A stretch of DNA of 64,000 bases from Piezodorus guildinii (lineage: Eukaryota > Arthropoda > Insecta > Hemiptera > Pentatomidae), in contig CM041292.1 in NCBI GenBank assembly GCA_023052935.1, positions 111,009,436-111,073,435 on the forward strand. Direction: 5' to 3'. Below are positions 21,186-33,149 of this stretch, one piece after another (the first letter of the stretch is position 1; every line of letters starts with the position of its first letter). The position numbers were made by a program, and so were the translations under genes. The notes beneath the pieces are model-generated. The model was not told the origin of the DNA and searched no databases. It saw only the letters and a program-made list of their open reading frames with translations.

Positions 21186-22285
21186 TATATCATTTTATTT
21201 GGTTTTGTTATTATTATTATTTGTGATTAACTGTTTTATTTTAATATAAATGTTTATTATTGTTAAAAGAGGATATAAGTTTTTACTAATAATATTTTTT
21301 GATACTATTTTGTATGACATAAAATCATAGGTATTACTTGAAGGATAATTCAAATAATTTATCCAATGGATAAGCTCAAAAGGAAGCCCAGGAACCAAAT
21401 GGGGGTTGGTGAGGTGCTAAGGGTGCTCCTTCAAAATTTATGAGTTAAATTTTGAGAAATATATATGTATATGTTTCTGTTTCTTTTATTATTTTTTTAT
21501 TTTTGTACCAAAATACAATTGTAAACCAGGAAGGGATAAATAATATGACTTAATTAATGTATTATTGTATTGCAATAAATAACAGATATCTAAGTTCTGT
21601 GGATATCTTTAGTGTTGGCTTCAAAGGAAAAAACCTTAGCTTTAAAATTGAAGCAGCTGCCATGTATTTAAATGTTTGTAGTAAAGTTATTGTAGTCTTG
21701 TAGCAACTATATTATTAACAACTTTCTTTTGAACATTGAAGGTATTTAATATGTCATTAATGATTACAGTGCAATATACATCTAAATTGTCAATATAAAT
21801 TTTGTGGGTAGTAAAAAGAATTGATATTTGTGTTATATTCCTTATATTAGCTTTATATTTCCAAGCGTAAACAGATCTGTTGTTAGCGTGTTGTTGCTTC
21901 CATCTTCATTTCTGTTTTCAGAGATTGATTTAGGAATTCCTCTTAGAATTAGCTGTTGTACAGAAATTATTGTCCTTATATTTAATGTTTTTGTATTCTT
22001 AAATCAAATTTTGTTGCTCTTTGCAGTACATAGATTTGTTGACACTTTAATGGCATAATATGTTTCTCATTATATTTTATTCATATGTTTGTATATCTTT
22101 CTTATTGGTTGTCCTACTATAAAAGGACATTCCCTGCCTGGTATTGGACCAATTTACTTGATTCTTTTTATATTAATATCTAAAGTAGATTTTTTACTCT
22201 GCCACAACAACATTACTAGAGATCAGAAGATACAAATTTCTGATACTGATACATTTTTATTTAAGGGATTTTCACTAAACGTCGC
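21186..22285. other. Non-coding stretch, nothing recognised
   Basis: AT-rich; the short open frames at 21828-22295 are compositionally biased and not convincing. Confidence 0.4.
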
Positions 22286-22725
22286 CCACAAATAAACCAC
22301 CAAATCAAGATAAATTCAGCTCTCATCCCTTGGTCAAAATTCGTACAGTACCTAAGCATAACATTAGACAAATCTCTTACATTCACAGACCATATCAATA
22401 TAAAAAATCGATAAAGCCAAAAAATTAATATTTAAAATGTTCCCATACTTCAATAGAAAATCCCATTTGAGCTCTCATAACAAATTAATAATATACAAAT
22501 CAGTTATTCGCCCGTTAATTACATACGCCTCGCCAGTCTGGAGCTCAACCTGCTTGACTAACTACCAAAAACTTGAAAGAATTCAAAATCTATCAATGCG
22601 GATAATTAATAATTACCCCCGCTACACTAAAATATCATCTATGCTCCAGGGCTTACAGCTTCCAATAATTAAACATTTTGTCCATACTCAAAACAGCTTC
22701 TTACTTCAGTAAAACACCAGTCTCC
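22286..22725 (+). pseudogene. Jockey-type LINE reverse transcriptase, C-terminal relic
   Basis: It begins with a damaged block W-S-K-F-V-Q-Y-L...L-D-K-S-L-T-F-T-D-H, the thumb-proximal region of jockey-clade reverse transcriptases. A frameshift follows, then NKLIIYKSVIRPLITYASPV and QKLERIQNLSMRIINNYPRY, conserved in jockey/RTE elements after the palm. Both ends are truncated. It differs from the LINE at 41.7 kb. Confidence 0.8.
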
Positions 22726-24634
22726 AAAAATCCATTAATAAAGGAAATCGGTAACTATAATAAAGCATCTCTAAAACGCTACACTCATAAAACAACTAAA
22801 TATGTGTTACTAACTTAAGCTAGTTTATTTTAATTTCTAATTTTATATTATCAATTATGTTATCTGTTTTTATTAGTAGGTTTTTGTATAATTTTTCCTA
22901 CAACCATATATAATCACAATTTAATTTTACCACTAATTATAGATTAGATAATTAGATTATAACTACCAAATGAACCAAACATTTGCTGGTTGTAAGGATG
23001 TCTCATCCGAAATCATTTATAAATTTTTTGTCAATATGTAAAAATGTAAATAAAGTTTATTTTCTTTCTCTTCTTCTATTTAAGGGATATTTTTATATAT
23101 GCATAGAGAGAAAGAGAGAGGGGAGAAGAACTAATTGTATACTAGCTGTAAATGAAAACCATAATCTGTTGCCTATTGACTAGTAACAGTTTCTCTGTTT
23201 GAAATATCACATGTAAAAACATGTTAGTTAAGCATTTTTATTTATTTGATAAAAATTGTCTTAATATTTGCATACAAAGCTTAATTATTTTTCTAGTAAA
23301 CATTGATCAAATTTATTATTTATTCACGTTCTTTACTTGCTAATCTGTAACCATTCATTATAATAAAAAAAAAAAAAAACTGTTTAAAAGTATTCTTAGC
23401 TTAAAATAATAATTAATTATTTTCCTGACTAAAATCTGATAATTTGTAGAAAGTTGTTTAATAGAAATGAATAAGTCAGAGGGGATTGCAATGGACAAAT
23501 TGAAAATGTCCATATCAAATAGCTGTTAATAAAAGGGGACACAGCAGTAGTATAAAGTAGTGTACCAACCATTGTGTAATAATTTGCAGAGGTTTTTTTT
23601 TTTTTGGGGGGGGATTGATATATGTAAAATAAAAGCAAGAAAGTTATTTCTTCATCATATAGTTAAATATTGTTTACACGTAGTTAATAATATAAATACA
23701 TTTGCTAAATCCACAGAAATTGTAAATAAAAGTTCATAAAAACTTCATAATAACATACTTTCTTTTTATAGTGCCAAAAATAAATAATATGGTCCTTTGA
23801 ATATTCACTTTCTTTATGAAGAATAGAAAATAAAATGTAATTAACCAACAAAGAAAGATATTTCTCAGAGGGAGAATAAGGATATATACATAACTTTAGG
23901 TGTTAGGATCATCGTTGAATGGACTTTTATATATATTATTAGCTATTATTATATAGCTGTTTATAGGCAATTAACTACAATGAAAAGCAATAAATAAATC
24001 AAAGAAAAAAAATAATACCACCGCCGCTAATTTCAAAACGCTAAATCTCTGCTAGTTCTTAACCAATTTCAATGATTCTTTTTTAATTTTTTAGGAAACT
24101 TAATTCTCTACCGAATAACACTAAAAGCATATTAGCATTTATTAATTAAGAAAAACGGATTTTTTTTTATTCGGGTTATACGCATCTTGAAAATGTTGAA
24201 GAGGGGTCATTTTTTATTTATTACAAAGGTCCATTATTGAAAATAATAAAGCAAAAAGGTATCTTTTGGAATGAAATAAAATGTGAATTTATTACCATTT
24301 AGAATGAACTGAAATTTTCAGATATGTTTTAAAAGGATTTTTATGTTTTTCAGATGAAATCTGATGACGGATTTAGATGAAACTAAACTATTAGAATACA
24401 AATATCTCAAAATATCAATTTCGAAGAAAATGTTCTTTAGTACCTTTTGGAAATCAACGTCTCAAGTAATCCTAAAAAAATTCTGTGCCTGGCTAGTGTT
24501 CGTCTCCAGGTCAATATATCTCACATAGTTACTAATTATTATTAAATAGCAGTATACCTAAAGACATTTGCGATAATCATTGCATCATTACTAGCCATAA
24601 AATAACAATATAATTAAATAGGAAATATTCTTTT
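22726..24634. other. Non-coding stretch with a minor repeat
   Basis: No gene seen. The block at about 24018-24110 (CCGCCGCTAATTTCAAAACG, then CAATTTCAATGATTCTTTTT) recurs at 34845-34925, so it is part of a further dispersed repeat. Poly-A/T runs lie at 23366-23380 and 23594-23606. Confidence 0.45.
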
Positions 24635-24715
24635 GCCGGCCGGTGGCTTTAGGATAGGCGCTGTCTCCGAGTCAGCGTGTGCACCCCCTGCTCTACTGGA
24701 GCTCCGCTACAAATC
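24635..24715. other. GC-rich tRNA-like fragment abutting the foldback element
   Basis: A patch much richer in GC than its surroundings (GCCGGCCGGTGGCTTTAGGA and GAGTCAGCGTGTGCACCC). Its layout suggests the head of another tRNA-derived SINE cut by the foldback element, but no clear box B is present. Confidence 0.3.
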
Positions 24716-24721
24716 GTTGAT

Positions 24722-24920
24722 TATAGCATTTCCAAGTCAATTGTAACCTTTTCCAAGTCAAATGTAACTTTTTCCAAGTCAAATGTAACCTTTTCCAAGT
24801 CAAATGTAACCCTTTCCATTTCAAATGTCACCTTTTCCATTTCAAATGTTACCTTTTCCAAGTCAAATGTCACCTTTTCCATTTCAAATGTTACCTTTTC
24901 CAAGTCAAATGTCACCTTTT
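24722..24920 (-). repeat. 21-bp minisatellite array, left arm
   Basis: Nine units of 21 bp alternating two variants (TTGACTTGGAAAAGGT and TTGAAATGGAAAAGGT on the minus strand). The unit order is the same as in the arrays at 26655-26850 and 28175-28370. Confidence 0.9.
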
Positions 24921-25139
24921 TCTTCACTTCTAGCCTTAAATATTCCGTTTTATTTATTTATTTATTGAAAAATAATTAGTTTAATTAAAATTATGACATT
25001 TTTAATAATTTTGGCATATCATATCACTGTTTTTTTTTTTTTAGATATTTGATATCAAGTTCTGTTTTTTACGAACTAATATTTAAAAAAATATTTAGTT
25101 TTAAAATAGTTGTTGATTTTGAATTTTTAGAGGGGAGGG

Positions 25140-25990
25140 ATAGTTTTTGGGAATAATTAATGTGTTTTCGGGTTTTATAATTACGTTTTTCGAGATGTAT
25201 TTTTTATCGCTCGCGTGCATATTAACTCGCATTTACTTTTAATGTTTTTTATTGATATAGGGATTAATTAATGTGTTTTCGGGTATTATAATTACGTTTT
25301 TCGAGATGTATTTTTTATCGCTCATGCGTATTTCAACTCGCATTTACTTTTAATGTTTTTTATTGATATAGGGATTAATTAATGTGTTTTCGGGTATTAT
25401 AATTACGTTTTTCGAGATGTATTTTTTATCGCTCATGCGTATTTCAACTCGCATTTACTGCTAATGTTTTTTATTGATATAGGGATTAATTATTGTGCTT
25501 TCGGGTGGTTATGATTACGTTTTTCGAGCTGTATTTTTTATCGCTCATGCGCATTTCAACTTGCACTTACTTTTAATGTTTTTTATTGATATAGGGATTA
25601 ATTATTGTGCTTTCGGGTGGTTATGAGTACGTTTTTCGAGCTGTATTTTTTATCGCTCATGCGCATTTCAACTTGCATTTACTGTTAATGTTTCTTATTG
25701 ATATAGGGATTAATTATTGTGCTTTCGGGTGGTTATGACTACGTTTTTCGAGCTGTATTTTTTATCGCTCATGCGCATTTCAACTTGCATTTACTGTTAA
25801 TGTTTTTTATTGATATAGGGCTGAATTATTGTGCATTCGGGTGGTTATGATTACGTTTTTTGAGCTCCATCTTTTATCGCTCATGTGTATTTCAACTTGC
25901 ACATACTTTTAATGTTTTTTATTGATATAGGGATTAATTATTGTGCTTTCGGGTGGTTATGATTAAGTTTTTGATTGATATTGGGATTGA
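25140..25990 (+). repeat. Tandem array of about 111-112-bp units, left arm
   Basis: GGGATTAATTA-type unit starts occur at 25260, 25371, 25482, 25594, 25706, 25818 and 25930, with a preceding partial unit. Each unit contains a TTTTTTATCGCTCATG block and TTTTTTATTGATATAGGG. Outer units differ from inner ones (ATTATAATT versus GGTTATGATT), a gradient that is mirrored in the right arm. Confidence 0.9.
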
Positions 25991-26259
25991 TTATTTTGTT
26001 TTTAGTTCTCATTATATCGTTGCTGGAATATACATAATTTAGCTTTTTTTATTTATGTATTTATTTATGTATGTATCAAAACACGTAATCCAAATCCCCT
26101 AAGACAAAAACAAAGAAAGACTACTCTATCAAAATATAAAATAATATTAGCACTAAGTTGAAACGCGCGCGCGCTATAGAATAAGCAGTCCAAAAAAGTT
26201 TTTTCATAAGCACCCAAAAACACGAGTATAGATCCCTATAACAATAAAAAGATTAGAAA

Positions 26260-26857
26260 TAAATTCAAGTTGAAATGCGAACAAGCGACAATAAATACAG
26301 CTCAAAAAGCGTAATTACAAGACCCACAAATACAATTAATAACCTATATATCAATAAAAAACATTAAAAGTAAATGCGAGTTAATATGCACGCGAGCGAT
26401 AAAAAATACATCTCGAAAAACGTAATTATAATACCCGAAAACACATTAATTATTCCCGAAAACTATCCCTCCCCTCTAAAAATTCAAAATCAACAACTAT
26501 TTTAAAACTAAATATTTTTTTAAATATTAGTTCGTAAAAACAGAACTTGATATCAAATATCTAAAAAAACAGTGATATGATATTTTAGTTAAACTAATTA
26601 TTTTTCAATAAATAAATAAATAAAACGGAATATTTAAGGCTAGAAGTGAAGAAAAAGGTGACATTTGACTTGGAAAAGGTAACATTTGAAATAGAAAAGG
26701 TGACATTTGACTTGGAAAAGGTAACATTTGAAATGGAAAAGGTGACATTTGAAATGGAAAGGGTTACATTTGACTTGGAAAAGGTTACATTTGACATGGA
26801 AAAAGTTACATTTGACTTGGAAAAGGTTACAATTGACTTGGAAATGCTATATATAAA
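26260..26857 (-). repeat. Third, partial foldback arm
   Basis: An inverted copy of the outer part of the left arm, with one good 111-bp unit, degraded units to about 26090, and the complete nine-unit 21-bp array (26655-26850). It lacks about 30 bp in the AT-rich joint that the other two arms have. It is followed at 26857-26935 by a fragment of the ACTTTCACTTACC family. Confidence 0.8.
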
Positions 26858-27374
26858 TTCAATTTGATTAATTCCTTAATAATTTCACGTATTTTTATCT
26901 CACTGTATTTGAAAATTCCGTAGGTATTATCTATACCGTAGATATTATGTTATAATTTGAAGTATAAATTATTTATTGGGTTTTTGCACGTTCTCATAAC
27001 GTTGTTACATCGCGATTGCGCATTGTTCTAGATCACTTTTTATTTACGTTAAAATGTGCACTAGCTATAAAAAAATATCATAAACTCTATTAGTATTCCC
27101 CAAAACACTATAAACGATCCCTCTATCAAATATTTATGAAATAGGAACAGTAAATTGAATTGAGTAAAAGCGATAACAAATAAGGTTCAAATAATGTTAG
27201 AAGAACACCCGAATGTAGAATAAACGATTCAATTAACTTATCAAATAATTGTTAGAACAAGTGAGGAAGTGGGTCCATTATAAAATATTTAGTTAAAAAA
27301 ACTTACTAAGGACGCTAGAAAAGGAACTATAACTAATCCTTTTATTAAAAAAATAATAATAAAAATAAATAAAT

Positions 27375-28375
27375 AAATAAAAAAAGCTAAATTATGTATA
27401 TTCCAGCAACGATATAATGAGAACTAAAAACAAAATAATCAATCCCAATATCAATCAAAAACTTAATCATAACCACCCGAAAGCACAATAATTAATCCCT
27501 ATATCAATAAAAAACATTAAAAGTAAGTGCAAGTTGAAATACGCATGAGCGATAAAAGATGGAGCTCAAAAAACGTAATCATAACCACCCGAATGCACAA
27601 TAATTCATCCCTATATCAATAAAAAACATTAAAAGTTAATGCGAGTTGAAATACGCATGAGCGATAAAAAATGCAGCTCGAAAAACGTAATCATAACCAC
27701 CCGAAAGCACAATAATTAATCCCTATATCAATAAAAAACATTAGCAGTAAATGCGAGTTGAAATACGCATGAGCGATAAAAAATACATCTCGAAAAACGT
27801 AATTATAATACCCGAAAACACATTAATTAATCCCTATATCAATAAAAAACATTAAAAGTAAATGCGAGTTAATATGCACGCGAGCGATAAAAAATACATC
27901 TCGAAAAACGTAATTATAATACCCGAAAACACATTAATTATTCCCAAAAACTATCCCTCCCCTCTAAAAATTCAAAATCAACAACTATTTTAAAACTAAA
28001 TATTTTTTTAAATATTAGTTCGTAAAAAACAGAACTTGATATCAAATATCTAAAAAAAACAACAGTGATATGATATGCCAAAATTATTAAAAATGTCATA
28101 ATTTTAATTAAACTAATTATTTTTCAATAAATAAATAAATAAAACGGAATATTTAAGGCTAGAAGTGAAGAAAAAGGTGACATTTGACTTGGAAAAGGTA
28201 ACATTTGAAATGGAAAAGGTGACATTTGACTTGGAAAAGGTAACATTTGAAATGGAAAAGGTGACATTTGAAATGGAAAGGGTTACATTTAACTTGGAAA
28301 AGGTTACATTTAACTTGGAAAAAGTTACATTTGACTTGGTAAAGGTTACAATTGACTTGGAAATGCTATATAAGA
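27375..28375 (-). repeat. Right foldback arm
   Basis: An inverted counterpart of 24718-26056 with fewer 111-bp units (about four or five). It includes the inner block at 27375-27470 and the nine-unit 21-bp array at 28175-28370, and ends GGAAATGCTATA. Confidence 0.88.
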
Positions 28376-28874
28376 GTGGTGACTGCATTGAAGAATACTA
28401 TAATACTTCTTCAGTACAAAAATATTCTTAGTGCTACAAAAGTAAACTAAATATTTCACAGAAATATAAAATGTAGGAAAGGACCCGTTATGAACGTATT
28501 TTTCCCGAGAAACAGTGCTAACGATACAGAGGAGTTTGAGGAAGAAGAAAATCTGTAAAAATATTGAATTAAAGTCTGGTGCGAGCACCACACGACTTTC
28601 ACTAACCTCGGTTGTTAAAATGAATTTAAAAACTAATAAATAGAGTTCAAAAAGGTTTAAAGAAATATTAGAAAGGTTTAAAGAAATATAATATTAAATA
28701 GTTTCGTTGGAAAGACATGTTTTAGATTAAATAGTATAATAATAATTTTTTTTATCTGTTCAACAATTAGTTAGTTTTATCCGCTTTTCAGCGCTCTCCA
28801 TTGCATTTTACAACTTTGTGTGTAAGATAATATTTTCCCTAAAATCTTTAGTTTTACGTCTATATATACATCTA

Positions 28875-29787
28875 TTGGGTTGTTTCACATGAAATGTCCG
28901 TTTTTATAGTTTCTGAAGTACATAAAGGATTTTGCTGGTCTATATTGTTTTCTTCCGAATGTTTACATATTTAAAGTAAACAGTTATTATTCCTCTACCT
29001 TTGTATTATAAACATTAGCTTCCCAATCAACTACCCACTTTTTAGTATACCTCCAAATATGAACATGGAAACATGCGATTTTCGAGTAGTATTTTTGTAC
29101 GAGTTTAAACTCGGCTATTCAGCAGCTGAGGCCACTAGAAATATTTGCAAGACGTTTGGGGAAGGGAGTGTTTATGAACGGACCATTCGCCGTTGGTTTG
29201 CTAAGTTTTCAGCTGGGGATACCGACTTGGAAAACTTGCCCCGAGGAAGACCTCCGTCTGTAATAGACAACGATGTCCTAAAAAAAACAGTAGAAGGAAA
29301 CCCCTACCAAACAGTTAAAGGTCTCTCAGCACAACTAAATGCAAGTGCATCTACCGTTTCCAGACATTTAAAGTGTATTGGGATAGTAAAAAAGCTCGAT
29401 ACATGGGTACCTCATGATCTCACTGAGCGGCAGCAAAACTCCATGTTTTAAAACATACCGTGCAAAAATTGAAAGAACTGGGCTACGAAGTTCTTCCGCA
29501 CCCACCATATTCTCCCGACTTGTCTTCAACAGATTACCACCTGTTCAGGAATCTAGACAACTTCGTCAAAGGAAAACGTTTTGAAAATGATGATCAAGTG
29601 CGTTTTCAGATTTTGTTTCACTTCAAAGCTCAGAGTTTTTCAGTTCGGGGATAAAAAAGTGGTGTCACGGGAAAAATGTGTAGAAAAAGAAGGTAAATAC
29701 TTCGAATAAAATTATCTTGTTTTCATATCGTATTTTTAATAAAAATCCTTTACCTTGAAAACGGACATTTCCTGTGACACAACCCAA
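28875..29787 (+). mobile_element. Mariner transposon, internally deleted
   Basis: A 913-bp element flanked by TA at 28873-28874 and 29788-29789. About 31-bp terminal inverted repeats begin TTGGGTTGTTTCACATGAAA on the left and TTGGGTTGTGTCACAGGAAA on the right (read inward). It contains the N-terminal and extreme C-terminal parts of a mariner transposase with the middle removed. It may still be moved by a full-length relative, since both termini are present. Confidence 0.92.
29059..29654 (+). pseudogene. Mariner transposase with catalytic core deleted
   Basis: 29059-29451 encodes the paired-type DNA-binding region: first helix-turn-helix (YSAAEATRNICKTFGEGSVY), the linker GRPPS, a second helix-turn-helix (LSAQLNASASTVSRHLKCIG) and the conserved WVPHDLTERQ. 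The frame then ends and resumes at about 29455 with QKLKELGYEVLPHPPYSPDL and the C-terminal DYHLFRNLDNF block. The segment with the first two catalytic aspartates is missing, leaving only the third. A deletion inside coding sequence, not an intron, is the simplest reading because the ends of the deletion sit in conserved protein sequence. Confidence 0.88.
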
Positions 29788-29816
29788 TATATTACAGTTC
29801 TTATAAACCAAAAAAT

Positions 29817-30472
29817 CTGGTACGGGCAACACACGACTATCACTTACCTCGACTGTTAAAATCAATTTGAGTTATATTGCAATATCAAATATTTACATAT
29901 AATTATCAGTAATAATTGTATGCCCTATTTGTCACATTACCATGATTTTTACGACTTAGTATATAAGATATTATTTTTTTTTTTAAATCTTTAGCTTTCC
30001 AACGGTATATTACACATCTATGTTGCTGTATTTATATTAAAAATCAAAAATTGCATTAAAAAATATTTTCTCCGATTTTTCTCCTTTAGCTATTTATCAA
30101 ATTTGTTCAACATTTGTATTTAACCGCTTTTTATCAACTCTAATATGACGATATGTCTAATTCTTCTGAATCTATAAAATTAAAGAAACTTTAGAGGAAG
30201 AAATGTTTAAAAATCGGCATTTAAGCCGTGTTAGAGTATTTCAATCAGAATGAAACCTAAATGATATTAAAGGGGAATAAGTTTTACATCGTGATAACGA
30301 GTTTAATCAAATTCGTTAGAGCCATTTTTGAGAAATTCATAAGATAAAATGTATGGCTTAAAGTGGCTTTTTTAGTTCGCCGATTTTTATGAAAAAGTTG
30401 CTGTAACATCTCGGGCTTATAAATGTATTAAATTTCAGTTTCGTACATCTTTTCGTTTTAAGGCTAAACTTA

Positions 30473-30532
<60 letters not shown>

Positions 30533-30654
30533 CGTTTAGGACTCAGGGAACCCTAAAACGTGTATTTTCATTGAAAACTGGAATTCGAAAATTTTTACGA
30601 TCGCAATACTTTTTACCTTACTATGTACTTCATATATAGGTAAGTGAAAGTAAA
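29817..30654 (+). repeat. Full-length-looking ACTTTCACTTACC family copy
   Basis: It runs from TCTGGTACGGGCAACACACG (29817) to AGGTAAGTGAAAGTAA (about 30654). It carries a (CA)n array at 30474-30529 followed by the CAGACCGTTT block, the ACCCTAAAACGTGTATTT block and CGATCGCAATACTTT. Confidence 0.8.
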
Positions 30655-31139
30655 AATTGTTTATATATTAGCAACAATAATCAAAAATTTTTATAAGAAA
30701 CATTTGGTTTTAGTTTGTTTTATAAATATTGTTGAAGTTATTTGGTTATAAAATACCATGATAAAATTTGATCGATCAGTTTTATATGGATTTAAAGATA
30801 TTTTTAACCTGCCTAATGGCCATTTTTTTTTTTTAACAATTTAGGAAAAATCCTAAAATATGCCTCATATTCCGTAATTTGTCTTTTCTTTATCTAATTG
30901 GAATTAAAAAAAACATATTGACGGGATAAGTATCCAAAATATATTATTTTATTTAGTTAAATATTTCGATTTTTTGCCTTTAAACTATAACTTCCTATAA
31001 AGCATGTACATGTCGTCGTAAGTTTTTGAGTAAGGCAATTAATTATAAACACTGAAACCTCTATAGAAGCGGATAATAGTTAACTTCTTTCGCAAGAACA
31101 AGGTTTAACCATTGTCGATTGTTATTAAGAAAAAAGATA
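30655..31139. other. Non-coding stretch, nothing recognised
   Basis: AT-rich with no gene or repeat structure that I can support. Confidence 0.4.
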
Positions 31140-31390
31140 AATCCACCCTACTTCTCCGCCGCAGCGCCAGAATACAAAATCGCAGGCAGGATAACACACT
31201 ATCCACATCTCAACAACAGCAGACAGTCGCATCACAACAACCCATCGCTTCTACACCCACAGCCCTGATGCTGACCGTTGGCAAACAATAAATAATTGAA
31301 ACTATTTAGTTGTTTCATCTACTGACCACCATCCGGACTAATTCCTTCCTGGAAAAATATTTTGTTCTTTAATACTTGGCTTAATCGCTA
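31140..31390 (+). repeat. Retroelement-like repeat fragment shared with 47.6 kb
   Basis: GCCCTGATGCTGACCGTTGG is followed by CAAACAATAAATA, TTTAGTTGTTTCATCTACTG and GGACTAATTCCTTCC. The same ordered blocks occur at 47610-47720. The CTGATG...GTTGG segment is a reduced form of a hairpin motif at 47.6 and 62.5 kb. Confidence 0.55.
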
Positions 31391-31767
31391 TGTCACTACA
31401 ACGTTTTGCAGAGGATTAAAAATTACATTAGACACATTGGCACCTTTACTGTGGCCCATACCTAGAGGGTTGGGCATCTTTAGGTCCAGGGTGAAGAGAA
31501 GAAATAAAATTAATTAAAGCAAGTTGATCTAAATCATTTTTTTGTTTGAATCTCTTAGAAGGTTGAGAGATTTAAGAAGGAGGACGAATACATAACCAAT
31601 GGAAACTTATTGACCATCCAACTAAACATGTCTTACATAAAATTTTTAATATTATTTTTAGCAGATATTTGTGAATAGTAAAATAGCAAAATTAATTCAA
31701 ATATAACTTAAAATTTCACAAAACAGATATTTTTCCTACTGAAAACGCTGACGTACTAAAGTTAAAA

Positions 31768-32975
31768 ATATCTGGTACGCGCAACACACGTCTTTCACTT
31801 ACGTTGTTAAAATCAATTTAAAATTTTTACTTTCACTTACTATATATAGTAAGGGAAGTATTGCGATCGTGAAAACTTTCGAATTGCAGTTTTTCAACGG
31901 AAATACACATTTTAGGGTCCCCTGAGTCCAAATAACCAAATCCCGCAAAAAGGTTTGTGTGTGTGTGTGTCGTGTCCGTGTGTGGTAACTCCCGGGCGGA
32001 AACGATAAGTCCTATGAAACTGAAATTGCACATTTCAGACAAATATATGCCCGAGACAATACAAAACCTTTTTCATCAAAATGAGCTTACCAGAAGAGCC
32101 ACTTTATACCATGCATTTTACACCTTTTTTCGATTTTCTCAAAAACGGTTCCGACGATTTTGATTAAACTCGCTATATCGATGTAAAATTTAATAGGCTT
32201 TAATATCATGTAGGTTTCATTCGGATTAAAATGGTCTGACAGGACTTAAATGCCGACATTTTAAATTTTCTTTCTCTAAGGTACCTTTACTTTTGTTGAC
32301 TCTATAAAAAATAACTATATTATCTTGTTACCACTGATGAAAAACAGGTAAATATATAAATTGAATGAATTCGATACGCAACTAAAGGAGAAAACAGAAA
32401 AAAAAATTTTTTGTAATGCAATTTTTTGTTTTTGAACATAAGAGCAGTAATATGCATGTATGATATACCGTTTGAAAGCTAAAGATTTTAGAAAAAATAT
32501 TATCTCATACACAAGCTTTTAAAAGTTAATATAGAGAGTGATGAAAATAAGATAAAACTAACTGATTATTTTAGATAATAATATAATAGATTTTTTAATA
32601 AAACACATGTTAGGGGTCACCCATAGCGTAGTTGCTAGCATAACAGCTTTCTATGCCAAAGGTCGCGGGTTCAAACCTGCGGGTGGCCCTAGGATTTTTT
32701 AATGGGAGTAAAAAATCCTTGGTTATGCCGTCCTTCGGAGGGGACGTTAAAAGGTGGTCCCGAGCCTGTGCCATGTCAGGTACTCGTTAAAGATCCCTAT
32801 CCTAATAAATCCTGGATAGGCAAAATTTAGAACTCCCACTGTAGCATCGTACGATTAGCCATAGTAGCATGAAATGACGTTAAACGAATATACAAACAAA
32901 CAATAAAACACATGTTTCTATAGAAATTTAATTTAATTAATTTTTAATAGTTTCACGTTTTACTTTCACTTACTA
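31768..32975 (-). repeat. ACTTTCACTTACC family copy (minus) with a SINE inserted, plus a short plus-oriented end
   Basis: A short plus-oriented end (31768-31825) abuts a minus-oriented copy starting TTTCACTTACTATATATAGT with GTATTGCGATCGTG. It continues through a TG array at 31955-31978 and the family interior to 32611, is interrupted by a SINE, and resumes to about 32957. Confidence 0.7.
32612..32901 (+). mobile_element. Complete tRNA-derived SINE with 15-bp target duplication
   Basis: The tRNA-like head GGGTCACCCATAGCGTAGTT continues to GGGTGGCCC. The acceptor ends pair (GGGTCACC with GGTGGCCC) and the T-arm is CGCGGGTTCAAACCTGCG, so Pol III box A and box B are both present. The body contains TTTTTTAATGGGAGTAAAAA and CTCGTTAAAGATCCCTATCC, and the tail is ACGTTAAACGAATA plus an AAAC-rich run. 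The 15-bp sequence AATAAAACACATGTT at 32597-32611 and 32902-32916 is an exact target duplication. At least six further copies of this family occur in the window. Confidence 0.92.
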
Positions 32976-33086
32976 TATATAATAAGGAAGTATTGCGATC
33001 GTGAAAATTTTCAAATTCCAGTTTTCAACGGAAATACACGTTTTAGGGTCCCCTGAGTTCAAATAACCTAGTCCCGCAAAAAGGTC

Positions 33087-33149
<63 letters not shown>

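Larger units (their letters stand above)
24718..28375. mobile_element. Foldback-like element with long tandem-repeat inverted arms
   Basis: The left arm (24718-26056) and right arm (27375-28375) are inverted copies in the same order: terminus ATAGCATTTCC, nine 21-bp units, an AT-rich joint, a unique block with GGGAGGGATAG, about 111-bp tandem units, and an inner block with TATATCGTTGCTGGAATATA. A third partial arm (about 26260-26857) lies in the spacer, in the right-arm orientation. The arms differ by only a few substitutions, so they are young or homogenised. Long inverted repeats made of internal tandem repeats are the hallmark of Foldback-type elements. No transposase frame was seen and no target duplication was found. 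Confidence 0.75.
28573..29815 (+). repeat. ACTTTCACTTACC family copy split by a mariner insertion
   Basis: It starts GTCTGGTGCGAGCACCACAC then ACTTTCACTAACC and runs with the family's internal order to 28872, where the mariner at 28875-29787 interrupts it. About 28 bp of family-like sequence resume before the next family copy begins. Confidence 0.65.

Noticed and set aside
22983..23183. Short plus-strand open frame
   Set aside because: AT-rich with no motif, splice signals or conservation clue.
24677..24979. Regular short repeats resembling a CRISPR-like array or a repeat protein gene
   Set aside because: The 21-bp units are contiguous with no spacers, occur in eukaryotic DNA, and recur as arms of an inverted element. 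Differences between copies are all nonsynonymous, so no protein is supported.
32612..32692. tRNA gene on the plus strand
   Set aside because: The acceptor ends and T-arm pair well, but the sequence is continuous with a SINE body and flanked by a 15-bp target duplication.
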